Source: an uncultured Lachnospiraceae bacterium
GTDB taxonomy: Bacteria; Bacillota; Clostridia; Lachnospirales; Lachnospiraceae
Assembly: GCA_910579685.1 (NCBI GenBank)
Contig: CAJTVN010000022.1
Coordinates: forward strand, 9,558-73,557
Direction: 5' to 3'
DNA: 64,000 nucleotides
Part shown: piece after piece, positions 54,362 through 62,936 of the stretch
Layout of the letters: every line of letters starts with the position of its first letter
How positions within the stretch are numbered: position 1 is the first letter of the stretch
Position numbers and translations under genes: made by a program
The notes under the pieces: generated by a model
Told to the model about the DNA's origin: nothing
Databases searched by the model: none
What the model saw: only the letters and a program-made list of their open reading frames with translations

Positions 54362-56145
54362 AAGAAAAAAAGAACAAAAACTTGATAAAAGTATTGTTAA
54401 GACTGCTGCCCGGGACGATGAGACCGGCGCCCCTGCTGTTTCTTGCGTTTGCGGTTGTCACCGTTTGCCACGGTGTTTCCTGGGGTGTTGAGACCGTGAT
54501 GCAGCAGCGTTTTTTTGATCAGGCCGCGGCAATGGCAGAAGGAAGGGTCTCCTTGGGAGCGGCCTTTGCGGCCCTCGGGTTTCTGGGGCTTGCCAACGTG
54601 GGCTGTCAGGTGTTAAACGGTGCGGGAAATTTTCTGCCGGATGTTTTGGGAAGCAAGGTGCTTGGGTATCAGTCAAAGGAAATCCACGAAAAGATCGCCC
54701 GGCTCTCCCCGGTGGTTTTCGAGGATACCGGGAAACTGGACGATATCAACAAGGCGGAGGCCGGAAAGGAAAACGCATTCTGGTTTGTCTGTGACTTTAC
54801 GGCTCTTCTGACCTTTTATATCCCGTACTTTCTGTTTATGGGCTGGTATCTGTTTTCCCTAAAGCCCATACTTGCCGTTGTAATCGTCATTATTTTCCTG
54901 CCCACGGCCCTTGCGCAGCTGATCCGGATGAAGGCCTTTTCCGGCCTGGAGGATGAATCGGCTCCTGTGCGCAGGGAATATGAGCACTACGAGGCCTGCA
55001 TGGTGAGCCGGGAATTTTTCCGTGAGACGAGGCTGCTTGGCGGATTTTCGTACTTTAAAAGGCTGTATCTGGAAGCGTTGGATCTCATGCAGAGGCTGAA
55101 ATATAAGGCATCCATGAAATCCAACCTGTTTGAGCTCTCCATGCGCATTTTGACCGTTGCGGGCTATGTGGGCATTCTGTTTCTGCTTTTTGACGCACTG
55201 ATGAAGGGTGAGGTGAGCGTTGGCGCATTTGCCGCGGTTTTTAACTCCCTTGGAATGCTCTACAGCATTATGGAGGAAATTATCTGCAGACACATTTCCA
55301 ACATGGCACAAAACATGGGAAGTATCCAGAATTATCTGAATTTCCTGGACCTTGATGAGCGGGAGTGCGGGCAGGACGAGGCGCCGGGATGGGGCGATAT
55401 TGCGCTTACGGATGTGAGCTTTTCCTATCCGGGTGCGGAAGCGGATGCCATAAGGGAGGTCTCCTTTACGCTGAAAAAGGGAGAGACACTTGCCGTTGTG
55501 GGGGAAAACGGTTCGGGAAAATCCACGCTGGTCCGGCTGATTGCCGGTCTCTATGATCCAAAGAGCGGAAGCGTTATGAGAAACGGGACAGATACCCGAA
55601 CTCTCTCCATGAGAGCCCTTACGGCGCGCACCTCGGCGGTGTTCCAGAAATTCCAGCGCTATCAGATGACACTTGGTGAAAATATTATCATCAGCGACAG
55701 GCTGAGGCACTGCGGGGATGAGGAGCTTGACCAGGTATGCGGCATGGCCGGCGTTGACAAAGAGGATGAGGTCTTTTTGTGTGGTTATGACACCATGCTC
55801 TCAAGGGAGTTTGACGGGGTGGATCTCTCCGGGGGGCAATGGCAGAGAACGGCCATAGCCAGGGGTTTTTTCCGGGATCATGATCTGATTATCCTGGATG
55901 AACCCACGGCCGCCATAGATCCTTATGAGGAGACCAGAATCTACAACCGGTTTGCCGAAATCGCCAGGAATAAGTCGGCGGTGATCGTGACCCACCGCCT
56001 TGGTTCCGTGAAGCTGGCGGACCGGATTCTGGTCATGAGTAAGGGACGTGCCGTTCAGATTGGAACCCATGAGGAACTCATAGCCCGGGAGGGCGAATAT
56101 AAACGGCTGTATGAGGCCCAGGAGCAGTGGTATCAGGAAGGATGA
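54358..56145 (+). CDS. ABC exporter half-transporter, second subunit
   Basis: 595 residues with the same layout: membrane domain ~1-330, Walker A GENGSGKSTL, signature LSGGQWQRTAIA, Walker B ILDEPTAAIDP, H-loop VTHRL. Both subunits therefore keep intact catalytic sites. The start lies in the stop of the first subunit (ATGA). Its 3' end overlaps the convergent AraC gene by 13 bases, with no terminator between. Confidence 0.93.
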   Translation: MKEKKNKNLIKVLLRLLPGTMRPAPLLFLAFAVVTVCHGVSWGVETVMQQRFFDQAAAMAEGRVSLGAAFAALGFLGLANVGCQVLNGAGNFLPDVLGSKVLGYQSKEIHEKIARLSPVVFEDTGKLDDINKAEAGKENAFWFVCDFTALLTFYIPYFLFMGWYLFSLKPILAVVIVIIFLPTALAQLIRMKAFSGLEDESAPVRREYEHYEACMVSREFFRETRLLGGFSYFKRLYLEALDLMQRLKYKASMKSNLFELSMRILTVAGYVGILFLLFDALMKGEVSVGAFAAVFNSLGMLYSIMEEIICRHISNMAQNMGSIQNYLNFLDLDERECGQDEAPGWGDIALTDVSFSYPGAEADAIREVSFTLKKGETLAVVGENGSGKSTLVRLIAGLYDPKSGSVMRNGTDTRTLSMRALTARTSAVFQKFQRYQMTLGENIIISDRLRHCGDEELDQVCGMAGVDKEDEVFLCGYDTMLSREFDGVDLSGGQWQRTAIARGFFRDHDLIILDEPTAAIDPYEETRIYNRFAEIARNKSAVIVTHRLGSVKLADRILVMSKGRAVQIGTHEELIAREGEYKRLYEAQEQWYQEG

Positions 56146-56933
56146 GAAGAACACGGGAAAGGCGTCATGCGGTATCCGGAAGGCGTCATCCCGTAGCAGG
56201 AGCGAAAAGTGCGGTTAAAGGTTTTCTGACTCTCAAACCCGGATTCCTGCCAGATCTGTGTGATGCTTCGGTCCGTTTCCCGTAGCAGACGGGCGGCAAA
56301 GTCCAGCCGCAGCCGGTTTAGATATTCGTGGAAGCTGCAGTGCAGCCTGCAGGAGAAGGTTCTAGAAATATAGTATTTGTTGAAATGCAGTTCCAGGGCG
56401 ACCTGATCAAGAGTCAGCGGCTCCTGAAAGTGGTTGGAAATATAAGAAATGATCTGATAGCCGATATCTGAGCGGGAACGGTTGTCACGGGGGATCAGGA
56501 CCGCTTCGGACATCAGATAGGCCAAGATCAGATTCAGCCATGCCTCACTGACGGAAAGAGACTGGTTTGCATACCGCAGCATCCGCTCAAAAGCGGTCAC
56601 AAGGTCAGCGTCAGAGGCGGGGGAGGAAAAGAACGGACACTTTGGCTGTTTCCTGCAAAGCAGATGATAATACTCCTTTGCACGGGAAGGGGAAAAGACA
56701 CACAGGACGGAACGGGAAAAGTCCTGTGTCAGGTAGCTGTGGATTGTCTCCGGAAAAATGAGGGCGGCCTCGTTTTTCCGGAGTATTTTTGTCTGATCCT
56801 GGGCGGTGACCGTAAGGCTTCCGTCCTGGACAAATACCAGCTCGGCCGCATGGTGCAGATGCGCCGGGAAGGTCATGTCCGCCGAGAAAAAGCAGCGGAA
56901 TTCCTCGTCCTTTTTTTCATAAAATGGCTGCAT
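56133..56933 (-). CDS. AraC family transcriptional regulator
   Basis: 266 residues: cupin-type sensor (~20-85, with HLHHAAELVFVQDGSLTV) and two AraC helix-turn-helix motifs at the C-terminus (LDQVALELHFNKYYISRTF, then IWQESGFESQKTFNRTFRS). It is divergent from the ThuA/Gfo-Idh pair and probably regulates it, or the ABC exporter that runs toward it. AAGGAG is 10 bases before ATG 56933. Confidence 0.93.
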   Translation of the reverse strand: MQPFYEKKDEEFRCFFSADMTFPAHLHHAAELVFVQDGSLTVTAQDQTKILRKNEAALIFPETIHSYLTQDFSRSVLCVFSPSRAKEYYHLLCRKQPKCPFFSSPASDADLVTAFERMLRYANQSLSVSEAWLNLILAYLMSEAVLIPRDNRSRSDIGYQIISYISNHFQEPLTLDQVALELHFNKYYISRTFSCRLHCSFHEYLNRLRLDFAARLLRETDRSITQIWQESGFESQKTFNRTFRSCYGMTPSGYRMTPFPCSSHPS

Positions 56934-57038
56934 GGAAAACGTTCTCCTTCCTGCGGATAATTAGAAACCTATCTTTGATGACAGAGCAATTTTTGGGTGA
57001 TTTCATTGGAGCTTTGACAATCATTCTACCAAGGAAGC

Positions 57039-57047
57039 TGTTATACT
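57039..57047 (+). promoter_or_regulatory. Extended -10 promoter of the ThuA operon
   Basis: TGTTATACT is a TGnTATACT extended -10, 45 bases before the ThuA gene. A perfect TTGACA at 57014-57019 is 22 bases away, too far for a normal -35, so activation by the divergent AraC protein is plausible. Confidence 0.5.
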
Positions 57048-57091
57048 GCAAGTATGAATTCTTTGAGAAGAGATCAGAAAGGAGATTCCGT

Positions 57092-57823
57092 ATGGAGACA
57101 ACAAAAAAGGTATTGATTTTTCAGGGCGGATGGGACGGCCATGAGCCCGGGCTTGTAGCAGAAAGATTTGGGAAAATGATGGAAAAACACGGCTACAGCT
57201 GTGAAATATCAGGCAGTCAGGACGTGCTGGCGGATCGGGAAAAGGTGATGGCAATGGATTTGATCATCCCCTGCTGGACCATGGGCGAGATCCATCCGGA
57301 TTACCGCAAAAACATCAGTCTTGCGGTTGCTGCCGGAACCGGTCTTGCGGGCTGTCACGGCGGAATGTGCGATGCTTTCCGTCAGGATGTGGAGTGGCAA
57401 TTTATGACTGGCGGGCAGTGGGTCAGCCATCCCGGAGGAGACGGGATTGATTATACGGTAAACATTCACAAGGGTTCCGGTCCGATCGTGGAGGGGCTCG
57501 AGGATTTCCATGTGTGCAGCGAGCATTATTATCTTCATGTGGATCCGGCGGTGGAGGTTCTGGCATCAACCAGATTCCCGGTGGTAAATTATTACCACAG
57601 CGCCAATAAAGCGGTGGACATGCCGGTGGCATGGACGAAATTCTGGGGGAATGGCAGAGTGTTTTACTGTTCGCTGGGACATCATGACGACGTGTTTGAC
57701 AAATTTCCGACTGCGGCGGTTCTGATGGAGAGAGGCCTTTTGTGGGCGGCGGAAGGGAAAGCCTATGTGCGGAAAAACAATCTCACCACAGAGCGGTATG
57801 AGAATACCGCCAAAATGTATTAA
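57092..57823 (+). CDS. ThuA-domain protein
   Basis: 243 residues, a glutamine-amidotransferase-like fold: VLIFQGGWDGHEP at the start, GLAGCHGGMCDAFR in the nucleophile-elbow region, and FYCSLGHHDDVF near the end, all ThuA hallmarks. ThuA proteins are involved in use of trehalose-like or keto-sugars, often with a Gfo/Idh enzyme, as here. ATG 57092 follows AAAGGAG. Confidence 0.93.
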   Translation: METTKKVLIFQGGWDGHEPGLVAERFGKMMEKHGYSCEISGSQDVLADREKVMAMDLIIPCWTMGEIHPDYRKNISLAVAAGTGLAGCHGGMCDAFRQDVEWQFMTGGQWVSHPGGDGIDYTVNIHKGSGPIVEGLEDFHVCSEHYYLHVDPAVEVLASTRFPVVNYYHSANKAVDMPVAWTKFWGNGRVFYCSLGHHDDVFDKFPTAAVLMERGLLWAAEGKAYVRKNNLTTERYENTAKMY

Positions 57824-57870
57824 GAGCGTGCGGGTATTAATTGGCAGGCTGCAAAGGAGAGGAGTGTGCT

Positions 57871-58977
57871 ATGAACAAGGTAAAAATCGGTGTGCTGGGA
57901 GCCGGTGCGATCAGCGGAATATATTTTAAGAACCTTACGAAGGTATTTACAGAGGTGGAAATAACGGCCGTATGCGATCTTTTTCCGGAAAAGGCAAAAG
58001 AGGCGGCGGAGGAATATAAGATCCCGAAAGTATACGGAACTATGGAGGAGATGCTGGCGGATGAAGAGATCGAGATTATCTTAAATCTGACGCGTCCCAA
58101 TGAGCATTACAAAACAACAAAGGCGGCTTTGCTTGCCGGGAAGCATGTGTACAGCGAAAAACCGCTGGCGGCAGTTTATGAGGAGGGAGCGGAACTGGCG
58201 GCCTTTGCCAGGGAAAAGGGGCTTTTGCTTGGCGGTGCGCCGGATACCTTTTTGGGTGCTGGCATTCAGACCTGCCGCAGGCTGATTGACGATGGTTTTA
58301 TCGGGGATGTGATCGGCGCACAGGCGCAGATGGTATGCCACGGACATGAAGGCTGGCATCCCGCACCGGAATTTTATTATCAGGCAGGCGGCGGACCGAT
58401 GATGGATATGGGACCCTATTACATGACTGCTTTGGTCAATCTTGTCGGCAGGGTGAAAGGCGTAAGCGGCATGTGCGGGAAAGGATTTTCACAGCGTATC
58501 ATCACTAGTGAGCCGAAGCGGGGCACGGTGGTGGATGTAGAGGTGCCGACCCATACCGCAGGACTTCTGCAGTTTGAGAACGGGGCAATCGGTACGGTGC
58601 TTACCACCTTTGACGTCTATTACGACAGACAGGCGTTTCTGGAAATCTATGGAACAAGGGGAACCCTGCGGGTGCCGGATCCCAACGGCTTTGGCGGAAG
58701 CGTCAGCCTGCTTCGCCCGGAGGACGGAAGTTTCAAGGAGATGCCGCTTTTGTACGGCTATGCCGAAAACAGCAGAGGACTGGGTGTTGCGGACATGGCA
58801 AAGGCGGTGCGCACCGGAAGAAATTTCCGAGCGGACGTGCAGCAGACCCTCCACGTCCTGGAAATCTTAACCACATTTGAGAAAAGCGGCAGGGAGGGGC
58901 GATATCTGGAGCTTACTTCCCCTTACGAAAGGAGAACGGCGATGGAAAACCTGCCGGTGGCGGGGGTTCTGGACTAA
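57871..58977 (+). CDS. Gfo/Idh/MocA family oxidoreductase
   Basis: 368 residues. NAD(P) Rossmann fold GVLGAGAISGIYF, the family motif YSEKPLAA (catalytic Lys) and YYQAGGGPMMDMGPYY in the C-terminal domain with the catalytic His/Tyr region. Oxidises or epimerises sugar-type substrates. Start ATG 57871 with AAAGGAGAGG upstream; the gene forms a two-gene operon with ThuA and ends in a strong terminator. Confidence 0.94.
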   Translation: MNKVKIGVLGAGAISGIYFKNLTKVFTEVEITAVCDLFPEKAKEAAEEYKIPKVYGTMEEMLADEEIEIILNLTRPNEHYKTTKAALLAGKHVYSEKPLAAVYEEGAELAAFAREKGLLLGGAPDTFLGAGIQTCRRLIDDGFIGDVIGAQAQMVCHGHEGWHPAPEFYYQAGGGPMMDMGPYYMTALVNLVGRVKGVSGMCGKGFSQRIITSEPKRGTVVDVEVPTHTAGLLQFENGAIGTVLTTFDVYYDRQAFLEIYGTRGTLRVPDPNGFGGSVSLLRPEDGSFKEMPLLYGYAENSRGLGVADMAKAVRTGRNFRADVQQTLHVLEILTTFEKSGREGRYLELTSPYERRTAMENLPVAGVLD

Positions 58978-58991
58978 AGAGGCGGTGACAG

Positions 58992-59037
58992 ATATGGTAA
59001 ACAGCAAAGGAAATCTGCTGTTTACCATATTTTTTTG
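58992..59037 (+). terminator. Strong terminator after the sugar operon
   Basis: A perfect 14-bp stem (ATATGGTAAACAGC with GCTGTTTACCATAT) around 11 bases, followed by seven T. Confidence 0.95.
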
Positions 59038-59157
59038 TTCTGAGAGTAGGAATCGTGCGTTTGCCATGTTATAATTAACCAAGTGATTGCAAAATAGTAA
59101 GTTGCTGAAATCCGTTTCTTTCAGGCTGAAACTTCATAGTGACGCGCAGGGCCGTGG

Positions 59158-60084
59158 TTAAAACGTTTCACAAACCTCAACGGACACATTCAGAGCGCCG
59201 GGATCCAAAGCGGAAAGGCGTCCTTGCATCCATTCTTTCAGAAGGTCACAGGAGCATACAGCATCTCCAAATATAGTTGTATCCGGTTTCATGGTGATGC
59301 GCATACCGCATTCCGCTTTGGAAGGGTTGGCTCTGAGCTTATGCTGCGGGATTCCCCGCACATAGTCCTGCAAAAAGCAAGTGCCATTTCTATATACACA
59401 AACCTGCAGGCTCTCACACAGAGAATTGACGGTCTGCAGGTTCAGTGCGGAAAAATCTCCCATCCTGCCGTATTCCAGACCGGAAACGGGACAGCCGGCA
59501 AGAAGCCGGTCCAGGATCTTTTGATCTTCGTTTTCATCCTGCGAGAGGGGAATACCCCGGCCGTTATCAGAGATCTGTACGGTTCCGTCTTTGCGGACGA
59601 GGATCTTGATTTCGGTGCAGTGGCCTTCCCGGGCCTCCCCCAAAGATTGTTCCAGTATTTCATATATCAGAAGCTGCAGATGTTCCTGTAAATTGCTATT
59701 GTTGTTTTCCATAAAATCCCTCCTTGGACTTTTATCTGGCACAACGTAAGCCGGTACCTGATACGACGTGAGATGTCTCTTTACGGTGCTGGGTGTTGAG
59801 CCGAAAAGTTGTGTGAACGCTCTGGTATAACCTTCATGGGATTCGAAACCGTACATGAGAGAGACTTCAAGCACTTTCTTACCCTCCAGTAAAGATGCGA
59901 CGGAATATTGAAGCTTTCTTATTCTGACATATCCGGTCACGGGCATTCCCATTACCTCTGAAAACAGCCGGCTGAAGTAAAAAGGGCTGTAGCCTGCAAG
60001 GCCGGCCAGCCTGGGAAGCGTCAGTTTTTCATAGATATGTGCGTCAATATAGGCGAGTGTTTTTTCCAATCCCTCATTTTTCAT
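59158..60084 (-). CDS. AraC helix-turn-helix fused to a GyrB/ParE-like ATPase domain
   Basis: 308 residues. Residues 1-104 are a complete AraC DNA-binding domain (LAGLAGYSPFYFSRLFSEVM, then LMYGFESHEGYTRAFTQLFG). Residues ~128-275 follow the N-terminal GHKL ATPase of gyrase B step by step: IYEILEQSLGEA for the helix with the catalytic Glu (E142), GHCTEIKILVRKDGTVQI, SDNGRGIP (D173), a shortened lid, TVNSLCESLQVCVYRNG, and MRITMKPDTT. The metal-binding Asn is replaced by Gln (Q146) and the G-loop is degenerate, so nucleotide binding may be altered and turnover lost. No transducer or TOPRIM domain follows. Confidence 0.88.
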   Translation of the reverse strand: MKNEGLEKTLAYIDAHIYEKLTLPRLAGLAGYSPFYFSRLFSEVMGMPVTGYVRIRKLQYSVASLLEGKKVLEVSLMYGFESHEGYTRAFTQLFGSTPSTVKRHLTSYQVPAYVVPDKSPRRDFMENNNSNLQEHLQLLIYEILEQSLGEAREGHCTEIKILVRKDGTVQISDNGRGIPLSQDENEDQKILDRLLAGCPVSGLEYGRMGDFSALNLQTVNSLCESLQVCVYRNGTCFLQDYVRGIPQHKLRANPSKAECGMRITMKPDTTIFGDAVCSCDLLKEWMQGRLSALDPGALNVSVEVCETF

Positions 60085-60118
60085 AGTTTCGACCTCTTTT
60101 TGCCATAGATTTCCCGTG

Positions 60119-60132
60119 TTTCATGCATGAAA
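60119..60132. promoter_or_regulatory. 14-bp palindrome in the leader of the AraC/ATPase gene
   Basis: TTTCATGCATGAAA is a perfect palindrome between the apparent start of transcription and the gene. It could be an operator for autoregulation. Confidence 0.4.
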
Positions 60133-60156
60133 GCGTTAAATGTAACTCATGAGATC

Positions 60157-60165
60157 ATCATACCA
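60157..60165 (-). promoter_or_regulatory. Extended -10 promoter of the AraC/ATPase gene
   Basis: TGGTATGAT on the minus strand is an extended -10 (TGnTATGAT). No fitting -35 is seen, consistent with a regulated promoter. Confidence 0.45.
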
Positions 60166-60206
60166 TAAGTCTGATTTTATTTCTTGACCGCAGATATCCT
60201 TTAGCA

Positions 60207-60235
60207 TTGTTTTTTCAGGGAAAATAGGATAATAT
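60207..60235 (+). promoter_or_regulatory. Candidate promoter of the GNAT-DUF1848 pair
   Basis: TTGTTT, 17 bases, TAATAT, 46 bases before the GNAT start. Confidence 0.5.
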
Positions 60236-60280
60236 GAATCATATGTGGCGAAAGAAACGGCAAGACAGAAGGAGATGCTT

Positions 60281-60790
60281 ATGAACAGACAGATTGAGAC
60301 ACAACGCCTGATCCTGCGTCCGCTGACAGAGCAGGATGCACAGGATGTGTTTGAATGGGTCGGCGACCCGCAGGTAAACAGATACATGCCGTATTCTCTT
60401 TATCAGAATATCACACAGGTGAAGGAATGGATCTCTTCCATAGAAGAGGATGAGAATCTGTTTGGATTTTTCCTCAAAAGCCAGGGGAAGGTGATCGGCT
60501 CCGGTGACATTTCCTATGACCCGAAGCGGAAGGATTATGAGCTGGGATATAATACGAACCGAAGCTATTGGGGGAAGGGCTATACCACGGAGGCGGCAAG
60601 GGCTATGATCCGGTGGGCGTATGATGAGCTGGGAGCAAGAGATTTCGGAGCCAACCATGCCAATGCGAATGCGGCCTCCGGAAGAGTACTTGCAAAGTGC
60701 GGTTTTGTTTTTGACCACTATGGGCAGTATTCCCGTTTTGACGGGAGCGAGACATTTGAGGCGTCCTTCTACACGCTGCATCTGTCATGA
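60281..60790 (+). CDS. GNAT N-acetyltransferase (RimJ/RimL-like)
   Basis: 169 residues. TQRLILRPLTEQDAQDVFEW at the start and GYNTNRSYWGKGYTTEAAR (acetyl-CoA pyrophosphate loop) mark a RimJ/RimL-type GNAT. NANAASGRVLAKCGF is the typical C-terminal block. Substrate unknown. ATG 60281 follows AAGGAG; the stop overlaps the next start (ATGA). Confidence 0.93.
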   Translation: MNRQIETQRLILRPLTEQDAQDVFEWVGDPQVNRYMPYSLYQNITQVKEWISSIEEDENLFGFFLKSQGKVIGSGDISYDPKRKDYELGYNTNRSYWGKGYTTEAARAMIRWAYDELGARDFGANHANANAASGRVLAKCGFVFDHYGQYSRFDGSETFEASFYTLHLS

Positions 60791-61737
60791 TTATCTCAGC
60801 ATCCCGCAGAACGGATATCCCGTGTTTTTATTCGGAATGGTTTATGGAACGGATCCGGGCCGGATATGTTCTGGTGCGCAACCCCATGAACGCCTCGCAG
60901 GTTTCCAGGGTTGTTTTGAATCCGGAGGTGGTAGACTGCATTGTTTTCTGGACCAAGGACTCCGGAAACATGATGGATCAGCTCGCCTCTTTGGACGAGG
61001 CGGGATACAGGTACTGCTTTCAATACACGGTTACGCCATACGGCAATGACCTGGAACGGCATCTGCGTTCCAAGAAGGAAATTCTTGAAAATTTTAAGAA
61101 GCTCAGCACCCGGCTGGGAAAGCATCGTGTGATCTGGCGTTATGATCCCATAATCATAAACGAGAGATATCCGGTATCGTATCACGCAGAGGCCTTTGCC
61201 GCCATGTGCGGGGAGCTTTCCGGTTACACGGACAGGGTGGTTATAAGCTTTGTGGATCCTTACAGGAAATTACAGGATAGGGGGATCCGGGAGATACCCG
61301 AGCCTGTCATGAGAGAGGTTGCCGGAAAGATCGGAAAAACCGCGGCCCACTGCCAGATCCGGGCACAGAGCTGCGGGGAAATTGCTGATCTGGAAGACTG
61401 CGGAATCCGGAGAGGGGCGTGCATTGACAGGGAGATTCTCGAGCAGGCCTGCGGCTGCAGACTTGACCTGAAAAGGGCAAAAGGGCAGAGGCCGGCCTGC
61501 CAGTGCGCAGAGAGCATCGATATCGGGGCGTATAACACATGTCTGAACGGATGTGTGTATTGTTATGCAAATTACAGCGAGCGCTCCATTCGGGAAAACC
61601 GAAAAAAGCATGACAGGAATTCGGAGTTTTTGCTTGGAAGTCGAAGAGAGACGGACCGGGTTTACGAGAGGCGGCAGGAGAGCTGTCGAATCTGCCAGGA
61701 AACGTTATGGGGATTTAAAATGAGAGGAGGAAAATAG
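60787..61737 (+). CDS. DUF1848 family protein with Cys motif
   Basis: 316 residues. MIISASRRTDIPCFYSEW is the diagnostic start of DUF1848. Near the C-terminus CQCAESIDIGAYNTC leads into CLNGCVYCYANY, a CX3CX2C pattern like that of radical-SAM enzymes but at the opposite end of the protein, so a metal or Fe-S cluster is likely. Function unknown. Translationally coupled to the GNAT. Confidence 0.9.
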   Translation: MIISASRRTDIPCFYSEWFMERIRAGYVLVRNPMNASQVSRVVLNPEVVDCIVFWTKDSGNMMDQLASLDEAGYRYCFQYTVTPYGNDLERHLRSKKEILENFKKLSTRLGKHRVIWRYDPIIINERYPVSYHAEAFAAMCGELSGYTDRVVISFVDPYRKLQDRGIREIPEPVMREVAGKIGKTAAHCQIRAQSCGEIADLEDCGIRRGACIDREILEQACGCRLDLKRAKGQRPACQCAESIDIGAYNTCLNGCVYCYANYSERSIRENRKKHDRNSEFLLGSRRETDRVYERRQESCRICQETLWGFKMRGGK

Positions 61738-61745
61738 CAATTCTG

Positions 61746-62936
61746 ATGATTGATAAAAGAAATAGAAAGCCAATCATTGTAAGCTCACATGATGTACATT
61801 TAGATATTGATTATGTACGATGGATTCATAATGTCAAAGAGCGTTTTAGAAATGCGCAAATAAAAGCAGCAGTAAAAGTGAATTCCGAACAGCTATTATT
61901 TAACTGGCAGCTTGGACGGGATCTGGTTGTGCGCAAATCAGAAGAAAGATGGGGACGAGGTATTGTTGAGCAACTGAGTCTGGATTTACAGCATGAATTT
62001 CCAGATGTCAAAGGATTTTCAGCCAGAAATCTCTGGAATATGAAAAAGTGGTATTCCTTTTATGCATTAGCAGAAGAATCATATAATTTAATTCACGATT
62101 TAGAAAACAGACTAAATCTTGACAATCCAAAACTGCATCAGCTTGGTGCAGAAATCCGGGAAAATGAATTACCAGAAAAACTGCACCAAGTTGGTGCAGA
62201 AATGCCATTCCCGGCTTTTTTTGGTTTTGTTCCATGGAGACATCATGTCGAGATTGTTACAAGGTGCGCTTCTATAGATGAGGCTCTGTTTTACATTCAA
62301 AAAGCAATTGAAGAAGAATGGAGTAGAAATGCCTTGATCGACTGTATAAAAGCAAATTTGTATCATAACGCTGGAGCAGCGAATACAAATTTTTCTGAAA
62401 GGCTTCCTGGAATTCAGGGGAAAATGGCACAGGAGATCGTGAAAGACACATATGACTTAAGCTTTATTTCTTTACCCGAAGGATATGATGAAACTGCTTT
62501 GGAATCTGCATTGGAAAAGAATATTACCAGATTCTTGTTGGAATTAGGAACCGGGTTCGCTTTTATTGGACGGCAGAAAGAAATTGTTGTTTCTGGAAAA
62601 ACACGCAAAATTGATATGTTATTTTATCATATTCGTCTTAAATGCTATATCGTAGTTGAATTGAAGGCTGTTTCTTTTGAACCTGAATTTGCTGGAAAAT
62701 TAAATTTTTACGTAAATGCTGTTAACGAACTTATTCGTACACCTGATGAAAATCCGACAATAGGATTGTTGATTTGCAAAGATAAAGATCAGACAGAGGT
62801 ACAATGGGCGTTTCAGGGGATTCAGACTCCAATGGGGGTTGCCTCTTATGATAATATCAGATTAGAATTCCTATTATACTATATTCCCTTTTCCGTTTCC
62901 AGTGCTAATTTACGCTGTTTTCCGCTATCTCCTTAA
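61746..62936 (+). CDS. YhcG/DUF1016 PD-(D/E)XK nuclease, C-terminus replaced
   Basis: 396 residues. DUF1016 N-terminal domain (~25-115, with LLFNWQLGRDLVVRK and FSARNLWNMKKWY), then the nuclease: RKIDMLFYHIRL (D290) and YIVVELKA (E305, K307). A short unit, LHQLGAE then LHQVGAE, is duplicated at 130-152. After residue ~374 the family's usual end is replaced by unrelated residues (FLLYYIPFSVSSANLRCFP), at the junction with a mobile element. The catalytic core is kept. Base composition is A+T-rich, unlike the genes before it. DUF1016 proteins often travel with restriction and other defence genes. Confidence 0.85.
   Translation: MIDKRNRKPIIVSSHDVHLDIDYVRWIHNVKERFRNAQIKAAVKVNSEQLLFNWQLGRDLVVRKSEERWGRGIVEQLSLDLQHEFPDVKGFSARNLWNMKKWYSFYALAEESYNLIHDLENRLNLDNPKLHQLGAEIRENELPEKLHQVGAEMPFPAFFGFVPWRHHVEIVTRCASIDEALFYIQKAIEEEWSRNALIDCIKANLYHNAGAANTNFSERLPGIQGKMAQEIVKDTYDLSFISLPEGYDETALESALEKNITRFLLELGTGFAFIGRQKEIVVSGKTRKIDMLFYHIRLKCYIVVELKAVSFEPEFAGKLNFYVNAVNELIRTPDENPTIGLLICKDKDQTEVQWAFQGIQTPMGVASYDNIRLEFLLYYIPFSVSSANLRCFPLSP

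Noticed and set aside
57014..57047. TTGACA...TATACT as a standard promoter for the ThuA gene
   Set aside because: The spacer is 22 bases, too long; the extended -10 alone is better supported.
60125..60141. Catabolite-repression (cre) site near the AraC/ATPase gene
   Set aside because: Resembles ATGNAANCGNWNNCW but misses the conserved C, and it overlaps the palindrome that is a better candidate.
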